Of a stretch of 64,000 bases of DNA, positions 54,067 through 63,377 are shown piece after piece. The DNA is taken from assembly GCF_041051975.1 (NCBI RefSeq), contig NZ_CP163435.1, positions 4,092,001 through 4,156,000 of the forward strand, in the 5' to 3' direction. Within the stretch, counting starts at the first letter, position 1, and each line of letters starts with the position of its first letter. Below the pieces are notes generated by a model. It was given only the letters and a program-made list of their open reading frames with translations, had not been told where the DNA came from and made no database searches. The stretch comes from Streptomyces sp. R21 (GTDB lineage Bacteria > Actinomycetota > Actinomycetes > Streptomycetales > Streptomycetaceae). Made by a program: the position numbers and the translations under genes.

Positions 54067-55100
54067 CGGTTTCCTCGCATGGTGGTGATGGCTCCTTCGG
54101 TGTCCCGGCGCAGTACGAATCGCTGGTAGGCGAGGGCGAAGACCAGGCTGATCAGGAACATCACGACGCTGATGGCGCTGGCGTAGCCCATCTGATAGCG
54201 CTTGAAGCCGTACTGGACCATGCTGATCGCCATGGTTTCGGAGGCGTGGTCGGGGCCGCCGGTGGTGATGACCCAGACCAGGTCGAAGAGCTGGATGGAG
54301 TAGACGACGGAGAGGAACGCGCTGATCCGGAGGGTCGGCGCGAGCAGCGGCAGCGTGATGTGCCGGAAGCGCTGCCAGGTGCCGGCGCCGTCGATGCGCG
54401 CCGCCTCGTGCAGCTCGGCCGGGATGCCCTGGAGTCCGGCCAGGTAGAGCATCATGTGGAAGCCGAAGTACTTCCACGTCATGACGAGGAAGAGGGTGGG
54501 CATGACGCTGTGCTGACCGGCGAACCAGTCACCGCCCAGTCCCGAGAGTCCGACCTTGTCGAGGACCTTGTCGGCGAGCCCCTCCCCCGGCGCGAAGATC
54601 ATGCTGAACAGCACGCCGGTGATGACCTCGGACAGGATGTACGGGGCGAAGAACAGCATCCGGTACACGGCCCGGCCGCGCAGCTTCTGGTTGAGCAGCA
54701 CGGCCATGGCGAGCGCGAACGGCAGCTGCACGACGATGGAGAAGCCGATGAGCAGACTGCCGCGCCCCAAGTCCCCGATGAACACAGGGTCCTTGAAGAG
54801 CCGGGTGTAGTTGTCGAGGCCGATGCTGTCCGAAGGCGAGCCGAATCCGCCCCAGTTGAAGAAGCTGACGTAGATCGCGTACCCCATCGGCACCAGTACG
54901 AGCATGCCGAACAGGGCGAGAGCGGGGACCGTGAACGCGACGGCCGACAGCCAGTCGCGCACCCGGCGCAGCGGCGACCTGCGCCGCCGTGAGCCGGGGG
55001 CGGGGTGCCGGCCGTCGTACTTGCCGACGTCGCTCACGTACGGCGCCGACCCCCCTGGAGAAGTCGGATGGGTCGCGGAGGTCGAAGTCGAGTGGGTCAT
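54063..55100 (-). CDS. bxlF: ABC sugar transporter permease, MalF type
   Basis: 345 residues. A polar Ser/Thr/Arg-rich N-terminus of about 60 residues precedes six membrane helices; the EAA loop is HEAARIDGAGTWQRFRHITLP. The ATG at 55100 lies 8 bases after the binding-protein stop, with no strong ribosome site, so coupling to the upstream gene is likely. Confidence 0.9.
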   Translation of the reverse strand: MTHSTSTSATHPTSPGGSAPYVSDVGKYDGRHPAPGSRRRRSPLRRVRDWLSAVAFTVPALALFGMLVLVPMGYAIYVSFFNWGGFGSPSDSIGLDNYTRLFKDPVFIGDLGRGSLLIGFSIVVQLPFALAMAVLLNQKLRGRAVYRMLFFAPYILSEVITGVLFSMIFAPGEGLADKVLDKVGLSGLGGDWFAGQHSVMPTLFLVMTWKYFGFHMMLYLAGLQGIPAELHEAARIDGAGTWQRFRHITLPLLAPTLRISAFLSVVYSIQLFDLVWVITTGGPDHASETMAISMVQYGFKRYQMGYASAISVVMFLISLVFALAYQRFVLRRDTEGAITTMRGNR

Positions 55101-55108
55101 CGGCGGCG

Positions 55109-56413
55109 CTAGCTCTTCTCGCTCTTGGCGACCTGGGTGACCGAACGCGTCACCTGCTCGGGCGACTTGGAGCCCGCGATGAGCGCGGCGACGCTGTCGT
55201 TGATCTCCTGCCCGACGGCGGGGGCGTACGCCTGGTCGAGGTAGAGCTGGAAGCCGGTGGCCTTGTTCAGCATGTCGGAGACGGCGGTGAGGTTGGGGTC
55301 GGTGAGCGCGCCAAGCGTCTGCTTGGAGACCGGTATCAGGCCGGTCTGCTTGATGAGCTTCTCCGCGAACTCCTTCTCGGCGAAGAACTTCAGGAAGTCC
55401 AGCGCCTCCTGCGGAGCTCCCGTGCGCAGCGCGTGGCCGCCACCTCCGCCGAACACCTCGGTGAGTGCGCCCTTGCCGCCCTCGACCGCCGGGAAGGAGA
55501 AGAAGCCGAGGTCCTTGCCGAGGCCCTTGCCGGAGTCGGCCTCGACGATGGGCGCCCACTGGCCCATCAGCTCCATGGCCGCCTTGCCGTTGCCCATCAG
55601 GGCCGCCTCGCCGTTCGGGTCGGAGTAGGCCCCGCCGAGGAACCCCTTCTGGAAGGGCTGGAGGGCGACGAGGTCCTTGAGGTGCTGGCCTGCCTTGACG
55701 AAGTCGTCGCCGGTGAAGTCGGCGTCGTCGGAGGCCTTCTGCATCGCTTCGAGACCGGCGACGCGCATCGAGAGGTACGCCCAGAAGTACATGCCCGGCC
55801 ACTTCTCCTTGCCGGCCAGGGCGATGGGGGTGATACCCGCCTTCTTGAGGGCCTTGATGGCGTCGAGGTAGCCGGACCAGGTGGTGGGGGGCGTGGTGAT
55901 GCCGGCCTTCTTGAAGAGCGCCTTGTTGTACCAGAAGCCGACTGCGCCGATGTCGAAGGGGACGGCGTAGGTCTTGTCGTCGAACTTGTAGGCCGCCATC
56001 GACGCGGGCACGTAGTCGGCGGTCCAGGAGATCTTGCCCGTCAGGTCCTCGACCAGTCCGGCGTCGAGCTGCTGCTTGAGGACGCCGCCGCCCCAGGTGT
56101 GGAAGATGTCCGGCAGCTTGCCCGAGGCGATCTGCGCGGTCATCTTCTGCTTGTACGCCTCGTTCTCCATCGTGACGACCTTGATCTTCACGTCCGGGTG
56201 CGCGGCCTCGAACTCCCTGGCTCGCTGGGCCCACAGCTTCTTCGCGGGCTGGGTCGTGGTGATGTTCCACCACTCGATCGTCTTCTTGCCGGAACCGCCG
56301 TCGCTGTCCGAGGAGCCGCACGCGCTCAGCCCGGCCGCGCCGAGGCCGGTCGCCGCGGAGGCCGCCAGGAATCCACGGCGAGAGAAGTTGGAGGTCGTAC
56401 CAGACGGTCGCAT
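55109..56413 (-). CDS. bxlE: ABC sugar-binding lipoprotein (xylobiose type), Tat-exported
   Basis: 434 residues; the ATG at 56413 lies six bases after GGAAGG. The N-terminus combines a twin-arginine motif (SRRGFLAA) and a lipobox (LSAC, Cys about 34), so it is probably exported folded and anchored. The mature part is a family 1 solute-binding protein (EWWNITTTQPAKKLW, GKLPDIFHTWGGG, WYNKALFKKAGI). It captures xylo-oligosaccharides for the two permeases downstream. First structural gene of the operon, with operator-like sites upstream. Confidence 0.9.
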   Translation of the reverse strand: MRPSGTTSNFSRRGFLAASAATGLGAAGLSACGSSDSDGGSGKKTIEWWNITTTQPAKKLWAQRAREFEAAHPDVKIKVVTMENEAYKQKMTAQIASGKLPDIFHTWGGGVLKQQLDAGLVEDLTGKISWTADYVPASMAAYKFDDKTYAVPFDIGAVGFWYNKALFKKAGITTPPTTWSGYLDAIKALKKAGITPIALAGKEKWPGMYFWAYLSMRVAGLEAMQKASDDADFTGDDFVKAGQHLKDLVALQPFQKGFLGGAYSDPNGEAALMGNGKAAMELMGQWAPIVEADSGKGLGKDLGFFSFPAVEGGKGALTEVFGGGGGHALRTGAPQEALDFLKFFAEKEFAEKLIKQTGLIPVSKQTLGALTDPNLTAVSDMLNKATGFQLYLDQAYAPAVGQEINDSVAALIAGSKSPEQVTRSVTQVAKSEKS

Positions 56414-56434
56414 CGCACACCTTCCGGAAGGGAG

Positions 56435-56471
56435 CCGAAAATTATCGGTCAAGTGCGCACGGAAGTTACGG
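56435..56471. promoter_or_regulatory. Operator-like sites before the transporter operon
   Basis: CCGAAAATTATCGG (56435-56448) and CGGAAGTTACGG (56460-56471) are imperfect relatives of the CGAAA-N-TTTCG palindrome found before the xylanase gene. Confidence 0.5.
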
Positions 56472-56526
56472 GCGCGCGACGGGTATGTCAACGCTCCTGA
56501 CAAATAAGCCTGATCAGACCGCCGCC

Positions 56527-57546
56527 TCAGCCCAGCGGGGCGGTACTCGCCCGTACCACCAATTCGGTCGCGAGCTCGACCCGAGGCGACGCGGGCTCCT
56601 CGCCCTCCGCCAGCCGCAGCACCGTACGCGTCGCCAATTTGCCCATGTCTGCGAGGGGTTGGCGCACGGTGGTCAACGGCGGTGCGGACCAGCGCACTTC
56701 GGGCAGATCGTCGAAACCGACGACACTCAGATCCTCGGGCACCCGAAGGCCCCGCCGACGCAGCGCCTCGATCGCTCCCAGCGCCATCTGGTCACTGGAG
56801 GCGAACAGCGCGGTGGGCGGTTCCTCCAGGTCGAGCAGGGTGTTGCAGCCGTCGAAGCCGGCGGAGTGGTAGAAGTCGCCGGGGACGATCAGCGCGTCGT
56901 CGACAGCGATGTCGGCGCCTTCCAGCGCCGCCCGGTAGCCGTCGAGCCGGGCCCGCGAGCACAGCAGCCGGGGCGGTCCCGCGATGAACCCGATCCGCCG
57001 GTGCCCGAGGCCGAGCAGGTGCTCCGTCGCGGCCATGCCGCCGGCCCAGTTGGTGGCGCCGACGGTCGGCATGTCGAGGGCCGGCGAGCCCGCCGGGTCG
57101 ACCACGACGAGGGGCACGCCGAGCCGCCGCAACTCGTCGTGCAGCCGGGGATCCAGCACGGACGTCACCAGGATCACGCCGTCCGAGGCGCGCGCCCGCA
57201 GATTGGTCATCCACTGCTGGGCCGACCCCGACGCCCCGTGGATGGCCGACACCACCGTGCCCACCCCGGAGTCGTGCGCGACCTCCTCGACCCCGCGGAT
57301 GATCTCCACCGCCCAGGGGCTGTCGAGGTCGTTGAAGACCAGGTCGATCAACGCGGCCCGGTCGCCCGGGGCGTTCGGTTTCCGCTGGTAGCCGTGGTGG
57401 CGCAGCAGGTCCTCGACCCGGGCCCGGGTCTCCGGCGACACGTCGGAGCGGCCGTTCACGACACGGGACACGGTGGGCACCGAGACCCCGGCCTCCCGGG
57501 CGATCTCGGTGATCGTCACCTTGTTCCTGATGCTCTCCCGGGCCAC
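56527..57546 (-). CDS. bxlR: LacI-family regulator 2 of the xylan cluster
   Basis: 339 residues; GTG six bases after GGAGGT. The HTH (VTITEIAREAGVSVPTVSRV) and sugar-binding domain (VVVDPAGSP, LSVVGFDDLPEVRW) are nearly collinear with regulator 1. It lies upstream of the binding-protein gene on the same strand, the bxlR position in S. thermoviolaceus; the symbol rests on that order. It probably represses the transporter-xylosidase operon, with a xylo-oligosaccharide as inducer. Confidence 0.9.
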   Translation of the reverse strand: MARESIRNKVTITEIAREAGVSVPTVSRVVNGRSDVSPETRARVEDLLRHHGYQRKPNAPGDRAALIDLVFNDLDSPWAVEIIRGVEEVAHDSGVGTVVSAIHGASGSAQQWMTNLRARASDGVILVTSVLDPRLHDELRRLGVPLVVVDPAGSPALDMPTVGATNWAGGMAATEHLLGLGHRRIGFIAGPPRLLCSRARLDGYRAALEGADIAVDDALIVPGDFYHSAGFDGCNTLLDLEEPPTALFASSDQMALGAIEALRRRGLRVPEDLSVVGFDDLPEVRWSAPPLTTVRQPLADMGKLATRTVLRLAEGEEPASPRVELATELVVRASTAPLG

Positions 57547-57763
57547 GCGCCCACCTCCGTTGCCGAAACCTTGCAGGGGCCTTCCGGAAAACCGGAGTCC
57601 GGCGTGAAGGCTACAGGGAGGGTGCGCGCGGCCGCTTCAGCCCGACTGCGCGGCAGCGTGCAGCGCCTCCTCCGCCGGCCATGCACCCGGAGTCACGACA
57701 CCACCGCCGTGAGGTCCACACCGCACCCGCGTACTCCGCCCCCAGTACTGCCGTACCCCCGGG

Positions 57764-60700
57764 CTACGGACGTTCGAGGATCAGCTCGTCGGCGACCAGC
57801 GCCAGCACGTCGGGGGCGACGTCGGCGAGGGCGTCGACGGCCGTGTGCCATTCGCCCAGCCGCAGCGCCTCGGCAATCAGCGCGCACGCGCGCGCCGTTC
57901 CGACGTGGCGGGCCACGCCAGCCAGCGCCTGCGCCTGCCGTTCGGGGGCGGTGACGGTCCGGGCGACGGCCAGGGCACGGTCCGCGTCGCCCACCCGGGC
58001 CATGAGCTCCGCCCGCTCGGCCAGGGCTGATTCCCGCTCGCGTGGATCGGTGAAGGTCCTCGTGACGGCCACGGCTTCCTGGGCCAGTTCCCTGGCCGGT
58101 TCGACGGCACCCGCCACGGCCAGCGCCCCGGCCGCGTCCGCCAGCGCCCGCGCGTGTTCGCCCGGATCGGTGAGATTCCTGGCCTCCGCCACGGCAAACC
58201 GGGCGAGGTACGCGCCGCGCTCCACGTCACCGGCCTCCACCAGCGCCTTCGCCAGGGAGGCGAACTCCAGCGCCCGCGAATAGGGATTGGCGACCTCCCA
58301 GACCATGGTCTCGGCTTCCTCGATGAGTTCCTCGGCGAGGTCCGCGTCGCCTGTCGCGGCCGCCATCTCCGCCGCCTTCAGCAGCGCCTGCGCCCGCAAC
58401 CCGTTGTGGCCGACCGTGCGGGCCAGGTCCAGGCCCTCCTGGGCGAGGGCCGCTGCCTGCTCCGTCCGCCCCGTCCGCGCCGCCTCCGCCACCACCCCCG
58501 CCAGGGCCGACAGCCGGTGCTGTGTCCACCGGTGGTCGATGGCCCGCGCCACGGTTTCGGCGCCGTCCGGATCGCCCGCCCGGGCCAGCGCGACCGCCAT
58601 CGCCGCCCATATCTCCGGCGCCACCCACCCGTCGGTGATCGTCCGTGCCACGGCGACGGCGCGCCGTATGTTCCCGGCCCGTGCCAGCGCCCGCGCCACC
58701 TCCGCCATCGTCCGGTCCCGTGTCGGCGGGTCTGTGACGGTCCGTGCCACGGCCGCGGCGCGCCGTACGTCCCCCACTCGCGCCAGCGCCTTCGCCAGTG
58801 CGGCCTGCCGCTCGGACGTGTCGGTGCCGCTCCGGGCCAGGGCCTCGGCCTCGAACGCGAGGTCCTGAGCGCGACCGGCGTCCCCCGCCCGGGCCACCGC
58901 CTCCGCGACGTCCGCCAGCGCCTGTGCCTGCTCCGACGGCACGGTGATGGTCCGGGCGGTGGCGAGGGCACGGTCCACGTTCCCGGCCCGGGCCATCGCT
59001 CCCACCACCGTCACCAACGCCCCCGCCCGCTCCCACGGTTCGGCGACGGTCTCCGCGAGGGCGAGGGCACGGTCCAACTCCCCCACCCGGACCGCCGCCG
59101 TCGCCAGCATGGCAGCCTCCATGTCACGGCGCTCCAGGTCGTTGATCGCCTGGATCTCGATCGTCGCCCTGTCGGCACGTGTCTCGGCCGGGCCGGGGTC
59201 CTCCCCCCGGAGTACCGCCAGCGCCAGGTCAGCCTTCGCCAGCGCCGCCTCCCGCAGGTCCGGGAACTCCTCGATCCGCGCCACGGCCACCGCCTCGCGA
59301 ACGATGTCCTGGGCGCGATGCGCCCCGACCGTCCCGGCCAGTGTCCCGGCCACCTCCGTCAAGGACGCCGCCTGCACATACGGGCTGGTGATGGTCCGGG
59401 CCACGACCACGGCATCCTCGGCCAGCTGCGCGGCGCGATCGGCCTCCCCGGCCCCGGTCAGTGCCCCCGCCGCCTCCGCCAGCGCCTGGCACTGCCAGCC
59501 CGGGTCGGTGATCGCCCGGGCCACTGCCTCCGCCTCCTCGGCCACCTCCCGTGCCCCGAGGACGCTGCCGCCGGCCAGGTCCTGGGTCCCGTGGCCACGA
59601 CCGCGCTCGGCCAGCACGCCGCTGAGTGAGGTCAGTGCGCTGACCCGCAGCCACGGCCTCGGGATGGACCGGGCCAGGGCCTCCGCGCGCAGGGGTTGCC
59701 CCAACAGGGCCCATACGGCGGGCAGGGACGTCGGAATGTCGCGGTTCCGTCCGCTGAGGTGGTCGCGGCGCACCGCCAGGAGCGTCAGGGTCCGCAGATC
59801 CGGCCGGTCCCCGCTGTGCAGCGCGTCCTGCGCGGCGCCGATCTCGGCCAGCGCGGCGGTGTCCGCGCCGCTCGCCTCCAGCAGCCGGGCATGGCGCGCC
59901 CGGTCCAGGGCGAGGCCGGTCATCCTGTCCAGGTCCCCGTCGGCGCCGAGCAGCCGGAAGTACCCGCGCAGCAGGTACTCCGGCGTCCCGGCGGGCCACT
60001 TCTCCTCCCGGTACCGGTCCGCCCAGGCGTGCAGCCGTTCCCGGTACTCCGTCACCCGCGGCGCGCTCAGCCGGCGCAGGACGTCGAGCTGGAGCTCCTC
60101 GTGCCCGAGCACGTAGACGTCGGCCGCCGCCCCGGCCCAGCCGTACGCGGGCCGCCGGGCGATCGTGTTCCCGGCCGCGACGCGCAGGAACTCCTCGACC
60201 TCCGCCGCCCGGCGGCCCGTCAGCTCGGCCAGGTCCTGCCCGCTCAGACCGCCCCCGGCCACGGCGACGAGCGCCGGCAGGTCCTGGTCCGCCGCCGTAC
60301 CGCCCAGCAGCCGCTCCAGCTCCCGCTCGGCGTCGTTCCGGACGGCCCCGGCGTGCGAGGACGCCTCCAACAGCCGTTGAACGGACGGGTTCCGCAGCGG
60401 ATGGCCGTCCGGCACGTCCTCGGGAACGGGATGGTCGCGCCGCCCCGCCACCACCACTCGCATGCCGGCCGGGGGCCGGGCCGGCAGCAGTGCGGCGATG
60501 CTCTGCGTCCCGGCCCCGCTGTCCTCGTCGAGGCCGTCGACCACCAGCACGAGCCGCCGCCCCTGCCGTTCGCAGGCTGTGGCCGCGGCATAGAGCAGCG
60601 CCCACAGGTGCGCGGGGCGGGCCGCGGGGGTCACGTACGGCGCGGGCTCTCCCAGAAGCGTCGCCAACTGCTCGATGACGACGTCGAGGAACGCCTCGCG

Positions 60701-61051
60701 GTCATTCTGGGCGGCGAGGCGGGCGGTGATGAAGAACGAGACGACGCACGTCCCCGGCGGCGGGTTCAGGACCAGCCAGGACATCAGGGCGGTCTTCCCC
60801 GTCCAGGCCCGGCCGCGCAGCCACAGATAGTCCCGGTCGTCCAAGCACGTGCAGAAGTCGGCCAGTTGAGCCAGTTCCGCGTCTCGGTCCAGCAAGGCCT
60901 CGGGGGCGATCAGCTCCACCTGCCGACGGTAGGCGGACAGTGCGGCCGGAAAGACGGGCGCGAATACGTTGAACTGGACGTTCCCGGAGCCGATCTGCAC
61001 GCCCCGGGCCCCCTTGGCGCTCACCTCGGGCCCCGTCCCGCCCGTGTCCAC
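57764..61051 (-). CDS. NLR-like P-loop NTPase with N-terminal RHIM/BASS amyloid motif and helical repeats
   Basis: 1095 residues, GTG start. Residues 17-30 read GVQIGSGNVQFNVF, which fits RHIM-like bacterial amyloid signalling motifs (core VQIG). The NTPase follows: Walker A GRAWTGKT (80-87) and Walker B LVLVVDGLDED (167-177), the NACHT/STAND pattern, then a winged-helix-like region (about 270-400). From about residue 430 to the end the protein is a long array of Ala-rich TPR-like helical repeats (ARTITDPxxQAxALA type), a likely sensor surface. Its start lies 13 bases after a small gene carrying the matching motif. Known NLRs with such motifs oligomerise on a trigger and nucleate the partner's amyloid. 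The trigger here is unknown. Confidence 0.85.
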   Translation of the reverse strand: MDTGGTGPEVSAKGARGVQIGSGNVQFNVFAPVFPAALSAYRRQVELIAPEALLDRDAELAQLADFCTCLDDRDYLWLRGRAWTGKTALMSWLVLNPPPGTCVVSFFITARLAAQNDREAFLDVVIEQLATLLGEPAPYVTPAARPAHLWALLYAAATACERQGRRLVLVVDGLDEDSGAGTQSIAALLPARPPAGMRVVVAGRRDHPVPEDVPDGHPLRNPSVQRLLEASSHAGAVRNDAERELERLLGGTAADQDLPALVAVAGGGLSGQDLAELTGRRAAEVEEFLRVAAGNTIARRPAYGWAGAAADVYVLGHEELQLDVLRRLSAPRVTEYRERLHAWADRYREEKWPAGTPEYLLRGYFRLLGADGDLDRMTGLALDRARHARLLEASGADTAALAEIGAAQDALHSGDRPDLRTLTLLAVRRDHLSGRNRDIPTSLPAVWALLGQPLRAEALARSIPRPWLRVSALTSLSGVLAERGRGHGTQDLAGGSVLGAREVAEEAEAVARAITDPGWQCQALAEAAGALTGAGEADRAAQLAEDAVVVARTITSPYVQAASLTEVAGTLAGTVGAHRAQDIVREAVAVARIEEFPDLREAALAKADLALAVLRGEDPGPAETRADRATIEIQAINDLERRDMEAAMLATAAVRVGELDRALALAETVAEPWERAGALVTVVGAMARAGNVDRALATARTITVPSEQAQALADVAEAVARAGDAGRAQDLAFEAEALARSGTDTSERQAALAKALARVGDVRRAAAVARTVTDPPTRDRTMAEVARALARAGNIRRAVAVARTITDGWVAPEIWAAMAVALARAGDPDGAETVARAIDHRWTQHRLSALAGVVAEAARTGRTEQAAALAQEGLDLARTVGHNGLRAQALLKAAEMAAATGDADLAEELIEEAETMVWEVANPYSRALEFASLAKALVEAGDVERGAYLARFAVAEARNLTDPGEHARALADAAGALAVAGAVEPARELAQEAVAVTRTFTDPRERESALAERAELMARVGDADRALAVARTVTAPERQAQALAGVARHVGTARACALIAEALRLGEWHTAVDALADVAPDVLALVADELILERP

Positions 61052-61064
61052 AGGGATGTTCCCG

Positions 61065-61454
61065 TCAGTTGAACGTGTTGGTCTGGGTGTTGTGGTCGCC
61101 TACCTGCACACCCTTGGCCTGGCTCGCGTCGACGACGTACGCCCCCGTGGTGTGCCCGGCCGCCTTCAGCAGCGACCGCGCCGCGGCAAGGATCCCCTCG
61201 TCGGAATCCGCGTCGGCCGCCGTCAGCGCCGCACGCAGCCGGGCCTCCCACACGCCGGGCTCGACCTCGCTCGCGTCCAGGACGTCCAGGGCCTCGTTGC
61301 CGTCTGCGGTCGCGTCACCACGGGCGGCGAGGCGCACCCGTATCGCTTCGCGCAGGCCGTCGCAGGCCTCGCGGACCGCACTGCTCGCCGTGTCCGTGAG
61401 CCCCGCCGAAGCACCGGCCGCGAGCGCGGCCACGATCAGTTCCACTCCAGTCAT
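61065..61454 (-). CDS. Small helical effector with C-terminal RHIM/BASS amyloid motif
   Basis: 129 residues; ATG five bases after GAGG. The N-terminus (ELIVAALAAGASAGLTDTAS, residues 5-24) is a short amphipathic-hydrophobic helix followed by charged helices (REACDGLREAIRVRLAARG; LRAALTAADADSDEG; ARSLLKAAG). This pattern resembles bacterial Bell domains, counterparts of fungal HeLo and MLKL four-helix death effectors. The last 16 residues hold KGVQVGDHNTQTNTF (114-128), with RHIM-like core VQVG. The NLR-like protein 13 bases downstream carries the same pattern at its N-terminus. Predicted role: a membrane-damaging effector switched on by amyloid templating. The domain assignment is inference from pattern, not from a search. 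Confidence 0.82.
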   Translation of the reverse strand: MTGVELIVAALAAGASAGLTDTASSAVREACDGLREAIRVRLAARGDATADGNEALDVLDASEVEPGVWEARLRAALTAADADSDEGILAAARSLLKAAGHTTGAYVVDASQAKGVQVGDHNTQTNTFN

Positions 61455-61535
61455 ACCCGCCTCGTCGCCAAGCCGATCTCCGGCCCAGCATCGCTCAGCG
61501 GCATCAACACCCGCAAGCCATACGCCTCTTGAGCG

Positions 61536-61793
61536 TCAGAAGTCACCCACCGACTCGAACCGCCACCGGTGCACCGCCCGGCTCACCAACTCCCCGTCAG
61601 GCTCCGGGAGTTCGGGCAGTTCGGCGTCGTAGGCCGCATCCCACCAGGTGATGACGAGGACGCGGTCCTGAGAGCCCCGCAGGGTCTCCCGGCGCAGCGG
61701 CCGCCCGGGGAGGTCCTGCTTGCGGGCCCAGGCCAGCAGGTCCGCGCCGCGACCCTCAACGGCGCGGGCCTCCCACATCAGCGCGACGGTCAC
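61536..61793 (-). CDS. Small conserved-type protein coupled to tsaD
   Basis: 85 residues. The GTG at 61793 overlaps the tsaD stop (GTGA), so translation is coupled. [16 protein letters not shown] and [21 protein letters not shown] suggest a small ferredoxin-like (ABM-type) fold. There is no signal peptide or catalytic motif. I do not recognise a function; the coupling suggests expression with the tRNA-modification genes. It is last in that operon. Confidence 0.72.
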   Translation of the reverse strand: MTVALMWEARAVEGRGADLLAWARKQDLPGRPLRRETLRGSQDRVLVITWWDAAYDAELPELPEPDGELVSRAVHRWRFESVGDF

Positions 61794-62887
61794 GAGTACA
61801 GGTTCTCCTTGCTGACCTCGTGCACATGGTCGTGCGCGTGCGCGCGGCCCGGCACATGCGGGTCCGTCACCGGCAGCGACGAGTCCGCCGACAGGTCCCA
61901 GTCCGAGGCGGACCGGTTCCGGGCCACCATCTCGGCGCCCAGCGCGGCCACCATCGCCCCGTTGTCCGTGCACAGCTTGGGGCGCGGCACGCGGAGCCGG
62001 ATCCCGGCGGCCTCGCACCGCTCCTGGGCGAGCACGCGCAGCCGCGAGTTGGCGGCGACACCGCCGCCGATCATGAGGTGGTCGACGCCCTGGTCCTTGC
62101 AGGCCCGTACGGCCTTACGGGTCAGCACGTCCACCACCGCCTCCTGGAAGGACGCGGCGACATCGCGCACCGGCACCTCCTCGCCCGCCGCCCGCTTCGC
62201 CTCGATCCAGCGGGCCACGGAGGTCTTCAGGCCGGAGAAGGAGAAGTCGTACGCGGCATCGCGCGGGCCGGTCAGGCCGCGCGGGAACGCGATGGCACGA
62301 GGGTCGCCCTCCTTGGCGTACCGGTCGATGACCGGGCCGCCGGGGAAGCCGAGGTTCAGCACGCGGGCGATCTTGTCGAAGGCCTCGCCGGCCGCGTCGT
62401 CGATGGTCGCGCCCATCGGCCGTACGTCGGAGGTGATGTCCGTGGACAGGAGCAGCGACGAGTGTCCGCCGGAGACCAGGAGGGCCATCGTCGGCTCGGG
62501 CAGCGCGCCGTGCTCCAGCTGGTCCACGCAGATGTGCGAGGCGAGGTGGTTGACGCCGTAGAGCGGCTTGCCGAGCGCGTAGGCGTACGCCTTCGCCGCC
62601 GAGACTCCGACGAGCAGCGCACCGGCGAGCCCGGGGCCCGCCGTCACGGCGATGCCGTCCAGGTCGCGGGCGGTCACCCCGGCGTCCTTCAGCGCCCGCT
62701 GGATGGTCGGGATCATCGCCTCCAGGTGGGCGCGGGAGGCGACCTCCGGGACGACACCGCCGAAGCGCGCGTGCTCGTCGACACTGGACGCGACGGCGTC
62801 CGCGAGCAGGGTGTGGCCGCGGACGATGCCGACGCCGGTCTCGTCGCAGGAGGTCTCGATGCCGAGGACGAGCGGTTCGTCAGCCAT
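61790..62887 (-). CDS. tsaD: tRNA N6-threonylcarbamoyladenosine transferase TsaD
   Basis: 365 residues. [13 protein letters not shown] at the N-terminus, the metal-binding HLEAMIP (first His) and HLASHI (second) and [10 protein letters not shown] are signatures of the Kae1/TsaD/YgjD ASKHA family. With TsaB and TsaE it transfers threonylcarbamoyl to A37 of ANN-decoding tRNAs. The start overlaps rimI by 8 bases. Confidence 0.96.
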   Translation of the reverse strand: MADEPLVLGIETSCDETGVGIVRGHTLLADAVASSVDEHARFGGVVPEVASRAHLEAMIPTIQRALKDAGVTARDLDGIAVTAGPGLAGALLVGVSAAKAYAYALGKPLYGVNHLASHICVDQLEHGALPEPTMALLVSGGHSSLLLSTDITSDVRPMGATIDDAAGEAFDKIARVLNLGFPGGPVIDRYAKEGDPRAIAFPRGLTGPRDAAYDFSFSGLKTSVARWIEAKRAAGEEVPVRDVAASFQEAVVDVLTRKAVRACKDQGVDHLMIGGGVAANSRLRVLAQERCEAAGIRLRVPRPKLCTDNGAMVAALGAEMVARNRSASDWDLSADSSLPVTDPHVPGRAHAHDHVHEVSKENLYS

Positions 62888-63377
62888 TGATCTCGGTTCC
62901 TTGTACGGATGTTGACGGGTCGTTGAGGCGCATCACCAGGGCGTCCACGTTCCCCGGCTGGTAGTAGCCGCGTCTGAAACCGATGGGCTCGAAGCCGAAG
63001 CGCTCGTAGAGCTTCTGCGCGCGGACGTTGTCCACCCGGCATTCGAGCAGCACCTCGGCGCACTCGAAGGCCGTCGCGGCCCGCAGCAGTTCGGTCAGCA
63101 GCCGCGAGCCGAGGCCGGAGCCCCACTGGTCGCGGGCGACGGCGATGGTCTGTACGTCGGCCAGGTCGCCGGTGGCGGCGAGTCCGGCGTAGCCGATCAC
63201 CCGCTTCTCGGGCGTCTCGGCCACCACGTACCGCCGCGTCGCATCCGGGCCCCGCGCGTGGGCCAGTTCGGACCAGAACATGCCCCGGGACCAGGCGTCC
63301 TCGGGGAACAGTTCCTTCTCCAGCTCCAGCACGGGATCGAGGTCCCACCAACGCATCTCGCGCAGCTCGGACGTCAC
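62880..63377 (-). CDS. rimI: Ribosomal protein S18 alanine N-acetyltransferase RimI
   Basis: 165 residues. The GTG overlaps the tsaB stop (GTGA). GNAT fold with the acetyl-CoA loop [13 protein letters not shown], then [29 protein letters not shown], cited as LLECRVDN and LYERFGFEP. Placement between tsaB and tsaD is conserved in Actinobacteria. It acetylates the N-terminal Ala of S18 in model organisms. Confidence 0.92.
   Translation of the reverse strand: MTSELREMRWWDLDPVLELEKELFPEDAWSRGMFWSELAHARGPDATRRYVVAETPEKRVIGYAGLAATGDLADVQTIAVARDQWGSGLGSRLLTELLRAATAFECAEVLLECRVDNVRAQKLYERFGFEPIGFRRGYYQPGNVDALVMRLNDPSTSVQGTEING

Noticed and set aside
57575-57600. CCGGAAAACCGG and CCGAAACCTTG as operators for LacI regulator 2
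   Set aside because: The match to CGAAA-N-TTTCG is poor compared with the sites before the xylanase and regulator 1.
58154-59629. A long plus-strand open frame (491 codons) opposite the NLR-like gene
   Set aside because: It is antisense to the Ala-rich repeat region; its own repetitive pattern simply mirrors the helical repeats.
57764-59650. Near-repeated DNA units in the NLR gene, considered as a CRISPR-like array
   Set aside because: The repeats are coding, diverged, variable in length and in frame, so they are protein repeats.
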